Origin: Opeltia flavorubescens
Taxonomy: Eukaryota; Ascomycota; Lecanoromycetes; Teloschistales; Teloschistaceae
DNA length: 64,000 nt
Direction: 5' to 3'
Assembly: GCA_000442125.1 (NCBI GenBank)
Contig: KE546969.1
Span: forward strand, 1,426,001 to 1,490,000
The first letter of the stretch is position 1. Each line of letters begins with the position of its first letter. Position numbers and translations under genes: made by a program. The notes beneath the pieces were generated by a model that was given only the letters and a program-made list of their open reading frames with translations, made no database searches and had not been told where the DNA came from. Shown here piece after piece: positions 19,232 through 34,668 of this stretch.

Positions 19232-22225
19232 ATGGGTGATGATAGATCTCGGCGCGTTGAAAGCGCGTTATCAGCCCTCGTCGAATCACTAATACCACGA
19301 ATAAACGATGAAGAAGACAATGCTTCTCTGGATGAGCGACGTGACGACGCTTTGGTTCTCGCGACGAGCATCATCGACCGGTCCGTACTATTCCCGCCTG
19401 TTGTGCCATTAACTGACACCTTGTAAGTGACCCCATACCTTCGGCAGATCCAGATGCCGATCATGTAGCCGACCTGATCAAGCAAAAATGTATGGGGAAT
19501 TCGCCCAGTCGAAGTGTTCATAGTCTAATCAGACCAAGTACTCCGCAACCATGACAGCGGACCTGATGAAGCAAATCGGATATCCAATCTTCTCTCGCGA
19601 CTGCTAGCACAACCAGTATTATCTCAGAAATCCGCCATTCTACTTCTTCTCCACCAATTGGCAGAAGACCCCTCGCTTGACGCCGATGAATCAAAAATAA
19701 ACGGCTCACAGCGTGATAACAGATTGTTGTTTCCGAACCAAAACGGAATTATTGATGGGCAGAGCCAATTCGGTGCGGTCGAGGATGCCTTTTCCCCGAA
19801 CGGACTCCCCAGGCTGCCGAGTCGTGACGATCGTTCCAAACGAGAGAGAGGCATGGTGGGCAACAACGTACAAGGGTACCGTTCACGGCAAGAAATAATG
19901 CCCGAAAATCCGGAAATTTCGCACGAGGACAAGCTCACCACTACGGACTCTTCTGCGCCATCCGAAACTTTGCTCTTGCATGATCTCCCTTTCACATTGC
20001 AAGGTCTATCGTCGACCCATCTTGCCTTCTCGTCACCTTCCACCTTGGATCTCCCAGCTACGCTACCGCTCCCAATGGTATCGTTGCTCAATACCCTAGC
20101 TGAACCTTCACTCTTGTACCGATCATTGTCAGACTTTGTAGAGTCTCGTGACGAGGGTCTGGTCGGCCAAAGTCTACGGTCTGCTATCGGTATTGAGCTC
20201 CGCTCTTATCTCGGTTTGATTGCAACCCTCGAAGGCGAAATAAGACGAGCCATCGCCTCTGTAAGCTCCAAAGAACCTCGCGGAGGGATTGGCAAAGCTG
20301 GAGTAACACTCAAGAGATGTGTTGTATGGACCAGGGAAGCTACTATGGGGCTACGGTTGATGAGTCTGATGGCTGAAGAGGCTAAGAGCACGTACCAATA
20401 ATCGTTCACTCGATCTTGCTAACATCAACTAGCTAGGAAAGGAGGCCAGCTTATTACGATGATCCATTCTTTTTCCTCCTCTCACGGTGATCCGTTTGTT
20501 GCAGCATTTGCCGAGAGAATGCTCGTTCAGGTGACTCGACCATTCTATGATATGTTACGTCAATGGATATATGATGGGGAACTATCTGATCCATACCACG
20601 AATTCTTCGTTCATGAACAAAGGTCATCTCGCGAGGCCTCTAACCAGGCGGACCCCAGACGAGCACCCGCAACGAGCGTTTGGGAAGACAAGTACAAGCT
20701 AGAAGAGAACATGATTCCAAGCATCATCACCGACGATTTTGCAAGAAAAATCTTTCTCATCGGCAAAAGCTTGAACTTCATCCGATATAGCTGTGGAGAT
20801 TCGGAATGGGTCGAAGGCTACTGCAAGGACGCTTCAAGAGAATTGCACTACGGAGATACTGCTACACTCGAGATCTCTATAGATAAGGCATATCAGACTA
20901 CAATGACTCGACTGATTGATTTGATGGATAATAAGTTCCAGCTGTTCGAGCATCTCAGAGCTCTCAAGAAATATCTTCTTCTCGGTCAAGGAGATTTTAT
21001 CGCTCTGCTAATGGAATCACTTTCTGCCAATCTTGACCGCCCGGCTGGCTCGCAATACCGGCATACCCTCACTGCTCAGCTAGAGCATGCCATCCGCGGC
21101 TCCAACGCCCAATATGACTCCCCCGAAGTTCTCCGCCGGCTAGATGCCCGTTTGCTAGAGCTGAGCCACGGCGAAATCGGCTGGGATGTCTTTACGCTAG
21201 AATACAAAGTCGATGCACCTGTTGACGTAGTCATCACCGCATGGGCGAGTAAGCAATACCTAGTGGTTTTCAATTTCCTATGGCGCATCAAACGTGTCGA
21301 GTTTGCGCTTGGTAGTACCTGGCGAAGGTGCATGACAGGTGCCCGCGGTGTGCTCGCAACGGTTGATGGCGAGTCAAGTAGAGACTGGAAAAGAGCGAGA
21401 TGCTGCATAGCCGAGATGATACATTTCGTCAACCAATTGCAGTACTATATCCTTTTCGAAGTTATCGAAGCGAGCTGGAACCAGCTACAAACGGCCATCA
21501 CCAAGCCTGGGGCAACGCTCGATGACCTTGTCGAAGCACATACAACCTATTTGAAAGCTATCACGCATAAGGGGCTCCTCGGATCGGCGCGATCGGGTCT
21601 GACTGGCAGCCGGGAGGACAGCTTTACGAGCCAGCTACACCACATTCTGAAGACGATGCTCGCCTACAAGGACGTTGTCGATGGCCTTTACTCCTTCTGC
21701 GTAGCTGAATTCACTCGCCGCCAAGAAAAAAGTGCCAGGTTCGAGACGCAGAGAAGTCGCCATCTCGGCACGGATGAGGGAGATTTCCGCTCACCGTCTC
21801 CTAATCCTGCTTCGTTACTCGCTGTCCAAAGCTTGCTTCCCCCAACGGCGAACAATGACAACAACCGCGCCGATAGCCCCTTCCCCATAAGTACCGGAGC
21901 TTTAGCAGCCACCACACAAGGCGACTCCATCCTTCCGGCCTTGAGGCAGCGGCTGGGCGACCTCAGCAAGGATTTCAAGTCAAAGGTCAATGTCCTACTT
22001 GGCGATCTGATGGTGCAACCGGACGCGGATATGAAATTCCTAGGGACGGTAATGAATTTCAACGATGTCTACAGTCCGAAGAAGAGAAGGAGAGAGAGGG
22101 CGGGTAAGACACCTGGGACAGTTCGAGAGAAAGATGCGGGAAAAGAAAAGGGGAAACAGATGGGAAAGGAAGAGGGGGGGAAGCAGAAAGAACAGCAATT
22201 TGGCACGCAGGAAGAGAAGTCGTGA
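19232..22225 (+). CDS. SPC98: gamma-tubulin complex component 3 (Spc98/GCP3)
   Basis: This subunit of the gamma-tubulin complex nucleates microtubules at the spindle pole body. The proposed exons are 19232-19422, 19558-20391 and 20437-22225, in frame for 937 residues. The second intron is sound (donor GTACCA, branch TGCTAAC, acceptor CTAG; gives TKGGQLITMIHSFSSSHGDPF). The first (135 nt) is my best phase-consistent choice; the stretch from 19440 to 19550 has coding-looking pieces, so a further exon is possible. Grip-type segments include GDPFVAAFAERML, YHEFFV, WEDKYKLEENMIPSII, GKSLNFIRYSCGD, LWRIKRVEFALGSTW and FVNQLQYYILFEV. The C-terminal 50 residues are a Lys/Glu/Arg low-complexity tail. 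Confidence 0.88.
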
Positions 22226-22705
22226 GCTTGAAGGGAAGATAAGATGACATGATCATGGCCTTTTGTTAATAAAGGTGAAGCCGGCACCAAGTCGTTAGAT
22301 ACTGCCTTGAGTGAGATATTCGAAGGAGCATTCGGGTAAAATAAGCTCCGGGGCTGCTGCCATTCAGGAAGAAGAGCACGAGAGCAGAAACGTGAGTGAG
22401 GAAGTAGGGAAGACGAGAGTTCAGAGTTCAACAAGGGGGGAGTGGTGGTAGAGAACGAGGTCGCACAGTATGGCAGTCGCAATGAGTACGCTAGAAGTTG
22501 ATTGGGATCAGGAGAAGTCTGGCGTGAACAGTTCAAAAGCCTTCGCCAGAAGACGAAGACAATAGAAGATATTGTCTTGCATTCGTAGCTGGAATGGCAT
22601 TCAAGAGATCTTGCTAATAGCTCAATCCTTTTGCTATTAAGACCTTTCGCCATATATATGACAAGATCGTATCTTGTTTCGTCCCTCCCCCTACCATCAT
22701 CAATA
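22226..22705. other. convergent 3' region, SPC98 / WKF gene
   Basis: 480 bp between converging stops. No gene-like frame was seen; this is 3' untranslated sequence for both. Confidence 0.5.
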
Positions 22706-24301
22706 TCAATCAGATCCACTCTCGCTCTCAGATTCCGAAGTCCCACTACTCGACGTAGCGCTATCACTGGTCCCTTCACTAGACGTCTCCTCCGTCAAAT
22801 CCACTGCGTTTTCCTTGCTATGACCGTTCGTGGTGGCAATCGTCCCATTTATCTCAATCCTCTTCCGTGAAGCGCCGTTATCGCTATTGTCCTCGCTCTC
22901 GCTACTACTACTGCTGCTGGAACTCGAGCTCTCATCATCCCTCACACCCGTTGTCCTCCTCTTGCGTTTCCTCTTTCCCTTTACCTTTTCACCGCCGTTA
23001 GGAAGTGGTTTCTTCTGCCACATAACGCCATTCCTGTTCGATGAACCGTTCACTTGGACACCGTTCGTAAGAACCCTATCTCGTTCACCCAACCCTCCTT
23101 CGGGTTTCTGAACAAGATCCTCAAAAATCCCAAGCACCATCTCCGCCCTCCGTCTTCTCTCAACTTTAGCCCGCCAAATAGCATCTTTCTCCGCTTCTTC
23201 CCTTGCATCTTCCCTGGCGTGAAGTAGAGATTTATGTTCCTCCACCGCGCGCAGGAATAGTTCCTTGCGTTTGGCCGGATCGTCCATTATGTCACTTCCT
23301 TCTCCGTCCTCGATCAATGACGAATGATGTATACCACGCCACCCTTCCTTCGTCTGTTCACCGGTTTTTTCTCTCTCTTCTTTTGATTCCCTTTCTACCG
23401 GCGAGGGTTTGCTAAGCCACTCTTCGTCCTCTCTTCTTATCTTGAGTGCCTGATCGACGAGACGCTGACGGGCTCCTGAGCTTTGGAGGCCGCGGAGGTA
23501 GGATTTCAGAGGGTCGTCGTAGGAAGGAGGGATGTGGGTAGGGGAGAAGCAATGCCGGAGGAGGTACGTGGAGCGGGATTTGGAAAATTTCCAGGTTTCT
23601 GGGGAGGTGTGGTGGGTTGTGAGGTAAATGAGCGCGGGGTGGGGTGTTGAAGTTGAGTTGAATGCTAAAGGGGAAGGTGAAGTTGAGGTAGGGACCGGTT
23701 TGGTCGCAATGCTGGAAGTCGAAGAGAGGGCGGTTGATTTTGATTTATTGCGTTTCTTCTTTTTCTTCTTCTTTTGCTTTTGAGGATTGGGAGATTCAGC
23801 GTCCTTGGAGGGGATGTGACTAGTACTTTTTGTAGAGTCGGCGGCAATTGGTTTTACTTCGGGGGCAGCGATTGATTTGAGCGCGCTTCGGCCATAGGCT
23901 GAGGGGTCGAAGGAAGAATCTGATGCTTTTTGCGAGGCGATCCATGAGTTGTAAAGGTCTTTGGTGCTGTCGCCATCTTGAGTTTTGGTCTCTGGTGTAA
24001 ATGAGACAGATTTGCGGGTTAAGGTAGGCTTCGCAGGTTTTGTTGCCGGTGAGACTGAGCCATTGAGGGCACCAGCAGTGGATTGAGCCTCATCTCTGGA
24101 TTTCCTTGGTCTTTTTGCTGGCTTTTCGTGCAAATGATCGACGTCGGCGGTGTTCTCTTGGAATTCTGGCTTTCTCTTTTTCTGGGAAGCTGAAGTATGC
24201 TGAGGGATCTCTCCCGAGGTTTCCAATTCCTCTGGGGCATTTTTGAGCTTGAGACCCAATTTCTTCCATGCTGGAACGTGAATTCCGACGGCTGCTGGCA
24301 T
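22706..24301 (-). CDS. WKF-domain nucleolar-type protein (C7orf50-like)
   Basis: Single exon, 531 residues. The WKF domain lies at about residues 225-290: HPALIYLTTHHTSPETWKF, then KSRSTYLLRH and DPLKSYLRGLQSSGARQRLV. This domain defines the family of human C7orf50, a nucleolar protein linked to ribosome biogenesis; a similar role here is inferred. The rest is charged and disordered. It has Lys runs near residue 180 (KKKKKKKRNKSK), another basic run (KGKRKRKRR), and an acidic/Ser-rich C-terminal tail. The N-terminus VPAWKKLGLKLKN is commonly conserved in fungal members. The low-complexity tail ends in repeated Ser-Glu. Confidence 0.8.
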   Translation of the reverse strand: MPAAVGIHVPAWKKLGLKLKNAPEELETSGEIPQHTSASQKKRKPEFQENTADVDHLHEKPAKRPRKSRDEAQSTAGALNGSVSPATKPAKPTLTRKSVSFTPETKTQDGDSTKDLYNSWIASQKASDSSFDPSAYGRSALKSIAAPEVKPIAADSTKSTSHIPSKDAESPNPQKQKKKKKKKRNKSKSTALSSTSSIATKPVPTSTSPSPLAFNSTSTPHPALIYLTTHHTSPETWKFSKSRSTYLLRHCFSPTHIPPSYDDPLKSYLRGLQSSGARQRLVDQALKIRREDEEWLSKPSPVERESKEEREKTGEQTKEGWRGIHHSSLIEDGEGSDIMDDPAKRKELFLRAVEEHKSLLHAREDAREEAEKDAIWRAKVERRRRAEMVLGIFEDLVQKPEGGLGERDRVLTNGVQVNGSSNRNGVMWQKKPLPNGGEKVKGKRKRKRRTTGVRDDESSSSSSSSSSESEDNSDNGASRKRIEINGTIATTNGHSKENAVDLTEETSSEGTSDSATSSSGTSESESESGSD

Positions 24302-24664
24302 AGCTTATCAATTCATCATATTTGGTCATGATAGGGAAGCTTCGCTAAACAAAAAAAAAATCGCTTTAAGAAAGCCGCCACTAGCCGAGCCGAACCCATT
24401 GCAAAAATGAATCAATTCCTGAGTTCTCCAGCACATTTTGATATGAAGGAATAAAAGGTTCTCGGGATGAAATTGGGATCCGATACGATATCCCTTCTAA
24501 CTTCTATCTCCTTAGGCCTTGAGACACCATATGAACCAGCCGTGAACTGCATACACCATCCTTTCTTTCATCACAAAGCATCTCGGACATCCGGATGCAA
24601 ATGCCTCTTGAACGCATGCTGAAGACAACGCTAGAACGCCCCAAATATGAATCTTGTTGGAGGA
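24302..24664. promoter_or_regulatory. WKF gene upstream / UBC12 downstream
   Basis: 363 bp between two minus-strand genes, with an A-run at 24350-24360. It probably contains the WKF promoter and the UBC12 3' untranslated region. Confidence 0.4.
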
Positions 24665-25442
24665 TCATTTCATAACCCTTTCATAGCTGTCGCCTCGCAC
24701 CGATCCCCCTCCCATAGCTGTCCTTACGTTCCTCTTGAAGCCATCCCGATTCGTTCTTAGATCCTCCGCTGCGTCCTTGTTCAAGGGGTCTGAAGCATTC
24801 GGTTCAAGGAATAAGAACTATGGACGACGACAGTTAGCGACAGACTCAGCACTCCTCCCGTGGATTCAAGCCAGCAGGGAGTCGTTAGGCACCAGACACA
24901 TACTTGTAATCCGACAATGACGGCGTTCAGATTGAGCACTGGCTTCCAGTCTTCCCGTAATATGTTCAGGCAGACGTTGCCCTCTAGATCGATGTTCGGA
25001 TGGTATATCTTTTGTGTGCACTTCACTTTTGGTGGGTCGTGGGGGAAATTCTGGTTGATGGCAAAGCTGAAGTTGAATACTCCGCCTTTATACATGCCCT
25101 CATCAGGTTCAATCGTGAGCGTGAAGTTAAGGATGTCGTCGGGATTCGGGAATTTGGTCTTCATAGTGCTACCCAGGGATAGTTCGGAAAGATCTGGCCG
25201 TATGATTAGGTTATTCTCCATGCACTGCACCATTTACACAGAAGATCGCGGACCTTTTTGTACACGTAGTTGAGCTGCTGTGACTTTCTTTTTCTTCTGC
25301 CCGCCCCCATCCGCATTTGCAGCCTGTTGCTGCTGCTGTTTCTGCTCTACAGCGTGAGCCCCAACTCATAGAATGCTGAGTGGATACTCTAAGGAAAGCC
25401 TGTAATCTTGCGCAGACTCACCATAGACCATATTTTCAGCAT
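24665..25442 (-). CDS. UBC12: NEDD8-conjugating enzyme Ubc12
   Basis: Ubc12 takes NEDD8 (Rub1) from its E1 and attaches it to cullins, activating SCF ligases. Four exons (25422-25442, 25254-25341, 24904-25193, 24665-24817) give 183 residues. Exon 1 is 21 nt and encodes MLKIWSM, the N-terminal peptide typical of Ubc12 that docks in the NEDD8 E1. A Gln/Lys stretch follows, then [15 protein letters not shown]. The UBC core has [25 protein letters not shown] and IYHPNID, and the catalytic Cys sits in [13 protein letters not shown]. The last exon encodes [18 protein letters not shown]. Intron 2 has a weak GTCCGC donor but its join restores the conserved QKDLSEL. Introns are 60-86 nt. Confidence 0.95.
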
Positions 25443-25934
25443 CGCGACGGCCCGTGAAAAACTTTGAATGAAGACAGAATGACTGCGAGACCAGCACCGA
25501 GGAATGAATATCCTACGAAGAATTTGGATGATCTTATAAGCTGGAACTTTTTGTTTGTCTTGCTTTCAGCAAGTAGTACTAGCGAAGGGATATGTGTGAA
25601 GGCTTTAGGTCGCAGACTGGCGACAAGCATTGATATCTTCGAAGTGACGTGATAAGATAAAGTCAACCAAACGTGCGTCTCGTAGCTTGGTCACCGAGGA
25701 TATCGGATTTTGGTGTTCATGACTCATAGGAAAGGAAAACCTTAGGTTTACAAAGATTAAGGCGCATCTTAGGCTGCAGATTGAGACGAACAGTTCCATT
25801 CGATATTTACTCCTACGCGGTAACAAATAAGACCGCAACAAATCGCTTAAGAACACCATCCCAAATCGTTCGGCAAGACCAGCATTGCCTGTTCAATCTT
25901 CGCCCTCGCCTCCATTCACCACGAAAGCCAGACA
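25443..25934. promoter_or_regulatory. UBC12 upstream / chitin synthase 3' region
   Basis: 492 bp between two minus-strand genes. No gene was seen; it should carry the UBC12 promoter. Confidence 0.45.
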
Positions 25935-28925
<2,991 letters not shown>

Positions 28926-30849
28926 ATTCTCCGAGAAGCTCGAAGAATATCAATTTTCAGATAGAAGGAAGGTTCGTTTCAATCCCAGTGATAACTTCTT
29001 TAGGTATTGATGGATTTAGTGGTTGTAATGGATCAGAATCAAAAGGCTCATTCTTGGTTTCGAGGATAGCACAGATGTTAATCGAATGAGGAGTCCTAGG
29101 AAACCTCGGGGCTTTACCACTAGAAAGAAGGGAAGACAAAGATGTGATAGGAAAAAACAAAATATACTCCAATCCGGCAGTGCTATTAGGGGAACAAAGA
29201 ATCTGACACGCGCGCCTCGCCTAACGCAAAGTCGCCTTCCGTATTTTCTTGGCCGCTTTTCCAGCCTCAGTGTTAGTATCTTGTAGGATTCTGTTTCATT
29301 TCTCGATATCTGCTTGCTTTATTTGCTTGTGGATGAAAACTCTACGACGAGCGTGAATAATGGATTAGATTACTCTTATTTGTGGCCGATTTTACACTCT
29401 TCATGGCCCCTGAAGGTGGCGATCGTACTGCGTACCTGCAGACTACAGTTGACGGTGAACTAAAAATAGGGTTATTGGTAAGGAAGATATGGGGCTAGGC
29501 AAGCATAAGGGCTCAGCGAAGGAATCGTACAACTTCTCAATGATTACTATTTCACACAGAATTGGCATTGGTCGTATATCGACTAGCAGTGCGCGAATAG
29601 AGTCCTTCGTAAAGAAGCATCAGTATGTCTTCGGAATGATTGCGGAGGAAGGATTAATTGTTCCTGGGTAGCTTTGCTTGAGCGATGTCGACAGCATCGC
29701 TCCACTGTGGCCAGTTTAAACATACTTGCATCTTCTATCACAGATTTGAATACGAAATTAGCAAGAAAACATTTCTAGGTCATGTTTGTCAGAAGCCATC
29801 GAGGGTGGAGAAGTCAATTGTGTATAGTAATTTGGAATTTTAGTCTATACCACCGGTACCGATTGGCCATGTGAGATGTTATCCTCTAGAAATGACTTGT
29901 CGAACATAAGACAAAGCTAAGAGGTCGTACTATACATCAATTGCAAGGAGGCCATGACGATCTTCAAGTAAAAAGACCAACTGGGTTCCTTGCACCGATC
30001 AGGTGAAGCGAAAAGGATTTCCGATTGGACTCAGATAAGTTGAACGGGAGGAGAGCCTCTCGATGCAGACCCTGCGTCGTGCGCATGAACGAAGCCGTGA
30101 GGGCACACATTACTAGGCAAAATATAGTGTAGGCTATGCGCACGAGAACTTAGCCCCGAGAAAATTGGTGGAAGATGAGACGAATCAGCGTCGAGGCCAA
30201 TTTAACTAACTGCAACTGGCTTGTTGTCCCACAATCCCCCTTCTTCCCGTCGTCGAACCATCACTGCCACTCTCATTGTCACTCTCACGGCTTGCTCTGC
30301 GACAACCACCAAATCCAACGCCATTGCACCCTGCAGCCCACAACGTCAAAGAAGCCATGGACAAGCAAGACACCTGAGCTGAGTGTCCACTTCTCGTCGC
30401 AATCTCCACCAACCTCTGCCAGCGTGTTTGAACCTCCGACCCAGTCTTCTCCAGTACACTCAGACCGGAAGTCCGCATAATCAGACTGCTCACCGTTCTT
30501 CGTTCGAGTATGCAACTGTAGCAGCACCACACCAAACTTACTTACGCTCTCTCTCTCCCGTCGCTCGTTTCCTTTGTCTTCAAGGCTGTTGTCCCGTCTT
30601 TCCAGCCCTTCTTTGTCTTTCAGGTCCAGACCCACGACCGTCCTCCTAGCGAATCTGACAACAAACGACTCATCGATATCTCCGTGGTACAACATTTCCA
30701 CAACTCAAACAGGATTTTACAATCTGGAAAACATTTCGAGTGGTGTTTTCGTCCTTTTGTCGGTTTGTTGATTTTAAAGGCGATTCAAAATACCTACGCC
30801 TGCTACCCCATCCCCGACCGCTCTCTAAAGTGCTCGTTCTGTTATCATC
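28926..30849. promoter_or_regulatory. divergent 1.9 kb region, chitin synthase / OPY2
   Basis: This long region separates two outward-facing genes, so it holds both promoters. From about 30230 to 30840 the + strand is rich in C and T (for example tctctctctcccgtcgctcg at 30548), as expected for a long OPY2 leader. Short frames in it look non-coding. No TATA box stood out. Confidence 0.5.
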
Positions 30850-32425
30850 ATGGAAGTCCCTTCCTTTGGTAAGTTAATTCATCAGCGCTGCGGCCTTTCC
30901 TGATATCTAATTATCAATAGATTTCCCAATGATGGGGCGAAATCTGTTCAAGAGATGCGCTACCTGCCCCGATAGTCCGCCATCCTGTCCTACAAACTGT
31001 GCTCCTGGTGAAGTCTGCTCTCTAATCGGCCGAAATTGCGAACAGTGTGCACGTACGCAGTGCATAGGCGGCGGCTCGGCTCAATCAAGCGAACCTACGC
31101 CAACCACCAAATCTTCGAGTTCCTCAGCGGGCCCGATAGCAGGAGGTGTCATCGGCGGTGTCGTCCTCGTCATGCTTATCACGTATCTGGTTTGGAGATT
31201 CTGTATCAAGAAGCGACGGGAAGAGTTCGAGCAAAACGAATGGCGGGAGTCGATGGCTGAACCAGAAAAGCATGACATCGACTTCACAATGCAGCGGGAT
31301 GCGCGAGCTTCGACACATACGGTTGGATCGATTGCATCTACTGTCCTAACCAGAGCTTCTAACATCATCCAAATTGCATACATTCCTGGAGTCACCAATC
31401 GATCTGTCGAATCCTCGCCAGACCTGCTGATACCACCTGTACCACCAATACCAGCAGTCTCTCCTTCGATGTCGGCAGTTTCGACACCACAACCTGGCCA
31501 ACAGGACCAGCACTATTTCATGCCTGGAGATCTGCGTGACTCAACCTACTCTGGATACACCGCTGACGATCGGACCTCCTATGCAAGATCTAGCATGACT
31601 CCCAGCTTGATGAGGAACAGCGTCGCGACGACTGCGTACCGCAATAATGCTGTCATTAACCCAGTCCCGGCTCAGAAGATCATCCGAGGCAAAGCGACTG
31701 CCGTAAGCTTAAAGTCAAACGAAAAGAATAGCCCTGCGGATACACCTCGGTCAACCACTCCTCCACTACCTACCATAGATCCACGCCATCCCCCTGGTTC
31801 TGCATCCATGAACACAAACAGCCCCATCGTTGCTCGTCTTGGCACTCCGAAGGCAGTAACGGTCACGCGATCTGCATCGAACACCAACCTGAAACCTAGT
31901 AGTCCACTTAATCCAGCGACAATAGTAAAGAGTCCAAGTCCAGCCATCAGCGAGGCCTCTCGAAGACCTTCGGACAAAACGCAGCGCCACGTATCAATCC
32001 GAGCACCCAGTCAGCATGACGGAAACTCATCGACATTCGATGACGCATCTAGCAGCGACGAAGACGTGCCCTCGCCGCAAGAACAAAGTCTCATGGGCCA
32101 CGGTCGGAAACCTTCAGGATCAAAGATGTCTGTCAGTCCACTGTCATGGCAATCCTCCTTCAATAATAAGTCCCCTGTGTCTGCGCCAGACCTGAGGCAC
32201 GACTCGCCCTTCAAGTCTTCTACGTCTTCTTCGCCGGACCTCAGGGCTAGCGAGAGGCAACAGAGCCATAAACGGTCAGGAAGCTTGAACCAAATCATTG
32301 AGGAAGCTGCAAGACGAGCAAGTCGCGAGCCGAGGCATGGGGGCCTTGGTAGTGTAGGCAGCATTGGAAATATAAGGAAAGATGGCGGACCATTTTCAGA
32401 CGATCACGCAGCTAGGACACCATAA
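30850..32425 (+). CDS. OPY2: Opy2-like membrane anchor of the HOG pathway
   Basis: Opy2 anchors Ste50/Ste11 at the plasma membrane for osmostress (HOG) and filamentous MAPK signalling. Exon 1 (30850-30868) has 19 nt; after a 52 nt intron, exon 2 (30921-32425) completes 507 residues. Residues near 19-55 hold eight cysteines (CATC, SC, NC, VC, NC, QC, QC) in the Opy2 extracellular pattern, including NCAPGEVCSLIGRNCEQC. A Ser/Thr stalk follows, then one membrane helix (GPIAGGVIGGVVLVMLITYL, about 76-95) with a basic stop (RFCIKKRR). The long cytosolic tail is Ser/Pro-rich and probably phosphorylated, with repeated SSPDL motifs. The N-terminus is without a classic signal peptide, as in Opy2 of other ascomycetes. 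Confidence 0.88.
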
Positions 32426-32997
32426 TGATGGGGCGGTTGAATTCGGCTTGGGCGGCGTTTCTGGTTGTTTGGAATGAGGACGGCGTTTTCACGGACTTGA
32501 CGGAGTCACTACAGTCTTGTCACCTTGGTAAAGGTGCCGATGGAAGGATGAATTGATATTCAAAGCAGCTTGGGCATATGTTCTTCTACGGTGGTGTCTA
32601 TCTTTGCGAATACTTCTTGTAAATTAGGAAGGCCACCACTCAGAGTGGGCAGGCAGCATTATCTTTCTCAAGAGGAATAAAAGCCTTTTCAACTGGATCT
32701 TTTCTACCGCATTGGCTACGCCGCTCCCTTTTGACCTTTGGACGCCTGGGTTTCTGCGGACGTCGGGCGAATAGCGTCGCCCGTGGAAAACCCAGACGTC
32801 AGACGGGTAAACATCAAATGCCCCCCTGTACGCATAAGCAGCTCCTTCGAGTCTCATGGATACCTATACTGCCTTCTTCAAATACGATCAAATACGCGGT
32901 ACCTAGACCTTATTCCACGTATTTAGGAAACCGAGTAAAATCCTTCAGAGCCTATCATTACGACCATAATCACCGTCGCTCATCCACTTCCACAAAT
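32426..32997. other. intergenic, OPY2 3' end to DUG1 promoter
   Basis: 572 bp between tandem plus-strand genes. No gene-like frame was found that survives inspection. Confidence 0.45.
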
Positions 32998-34668
32998 ATG
33001 GCACCACAGCTAGATTCCTACTTCAAGCAGTGAGTGCCGGCAATAAAGATCTCTATTAATAAGATCGTTGTTGAATTGACAATGTTCTGCTAGAGTAGAT
33101 ACCCTTGCCGACAACTTCATAGAACGTCTGTTGTCCAATTCCACCCGCGATTCCATCTCTCTACAGCCTGTCTAACCAACCGCTGCAGGCCTACGATCCG
33201 CTGTCGCCATTCCATCAGTCTCTGCAGACGAGGCCGCCCGCCCTGATGTCGTCAAAATGTCCGAGTTCCTCGTCAAGGAACTTAACTCCCTCGGCTGTAC
33301 GGTGGAGTCCCGCCCTCTTGGTCCTCAGCCAGGGAAGCCGCATCTCCAACTCCCACCCGTAATTGTTGCCCGTCATGGATCAGATAAAGCTCGCCGAACT
33401 ATCCTTGTGTACGGACACTACGACGTCCAACCCGCCTTGAAAGAAGATGGCTGGAATACCGACCCCTTTACCCTCTCCATCGACGACAAGGGACGCATGT
33501 ACGGCCGCGGCAGCACTGACGACAAAGGTCCCGTGCTGGGCTGGTTGAACGTCATGCAAGCACACAAAGCCGCGGGCATAGACCTCCCCGTCAACCTCCT
33601 CATGTGTTTCGAAGGCATGGAAGAATACGGCAGCGAAGGACTCGAGGAATTCATACAAAAGGAATGCCAAAAGGGCGGATTCTTCGAGGAAGCGGACGCT
33701 GTCTGTATCTCCGACAATTACTGGCTCGGTACCGAGAAACCATGCCTGACGTACGGATTACGCGGTTGCAACTACTACAGCCTTGAGATCGCAGGGCCGG
33801 GCCAGGATCTGCATTCCGGGGTGTTCGGTGGTACGGCGCAGGAGCCCATGACGGATCTTGTTCGTGTACTCGGCACGCTCGTCGATACGAATGGGAAAAT
33901 CGCCATCCCTGGCGTCAATGAGATGGTCGCGCCTGTTACGAAAGAAGAAGAGGGGCTCTACGACGGTATCAGCTACACGATGGACAACCTCTTCGAATCC
34001 CTCGGCAGCAAAACGAGCATCCACGACTCCAAAAAAAACACCCTCATGGCCCGATGGCGCTACCCCTCCCTCAGCGTCCACGGTATCGAGGGCGGCTTCT
34101 CCGCTCCGGGAGCGAAGACTGTCATCCCAGCCAAAGTGACAGGTAAATTCAGCATCCGCACCGTACCTGATATGGATAGCGATAAAGTCGACGAATGCGT
34201 CTTCAAGTACGTGAAAGAACAATTCGCGAAACTTCAGAGCAAGAACACGATGAACGTCAGCCTCCAGCACGCGGGACCGTGGTGGGTTGCTTCGCCCAAA
34301 CACTGGAACTTCACCGCTGCTGGAAAGGCGGTTGAGCAGGTATTCGGCGTGAAGCCGGATCTGACGAGGGAAGGTGGAAGGTACGTTTGGACGCTAATGA
34401 TTTTTTCATCAGTCTATTCCCCTTTCAAAAACAAAAACCGAACAAGCTTAGATAAGTACTGACATAACTTTACAACAGCATCCCCATCACCATTACCTTC
34501 GAGCAAGCGACGGGCAAGAACGTCCTCCTTCTACCCATGGGTAGCTCCACTGATGCCGCGCACTCTATCAACGAGAAACTAGATCGGAGGAACTATATCG
34601 AGGGGACGAAGTTGCTAGGCGCGTACTTGCATTGTGTAGCCGAGGAGCCGATGGCGAATGGAGCATGA
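32998..34668 (+). CDS. DUG1: Cys-Gly metallodipeptidase (M20 family, Dug1)
   Basis: Dug1 cleaves Cys-Gly, the last step in glutathione breakdown by the cytosolic DUG route. Four exons (32998-33029, 33094-33125, 33189-34380, 34479-34668) give 481 residues, the same length as the yeast enzyme. The N-terminus [19 protein letters not shown] is built from two 32 nt exons. M20 metal-site motifs are [31 protein letters not shown] and DNYWLG; dimerisation and substrate residues lie around [13 protein letters not shown] and [10 protein letters not shown]. The final exon encodes the last metal ligand region, [15 protein letters not shown]. Intron 2 has a GTCTGT donor but gives the expected [13 protein letters not shown]. 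The last intron is 98 nt. Confidence 0.95.

Noticed and set aside
22069-22779. 236-codon minus-strand frame over the SPC98 tail and WKF 3' end
   Set aside because: Ser/Leu/Pro-rich complement of low-complexity coding sequence on the other strand; no family likeness.
31672-31977. Minus-strand frames inside OPY2
   Set aside because: Antisense shadow of the Ser/Pro-rich Opy2 tail.
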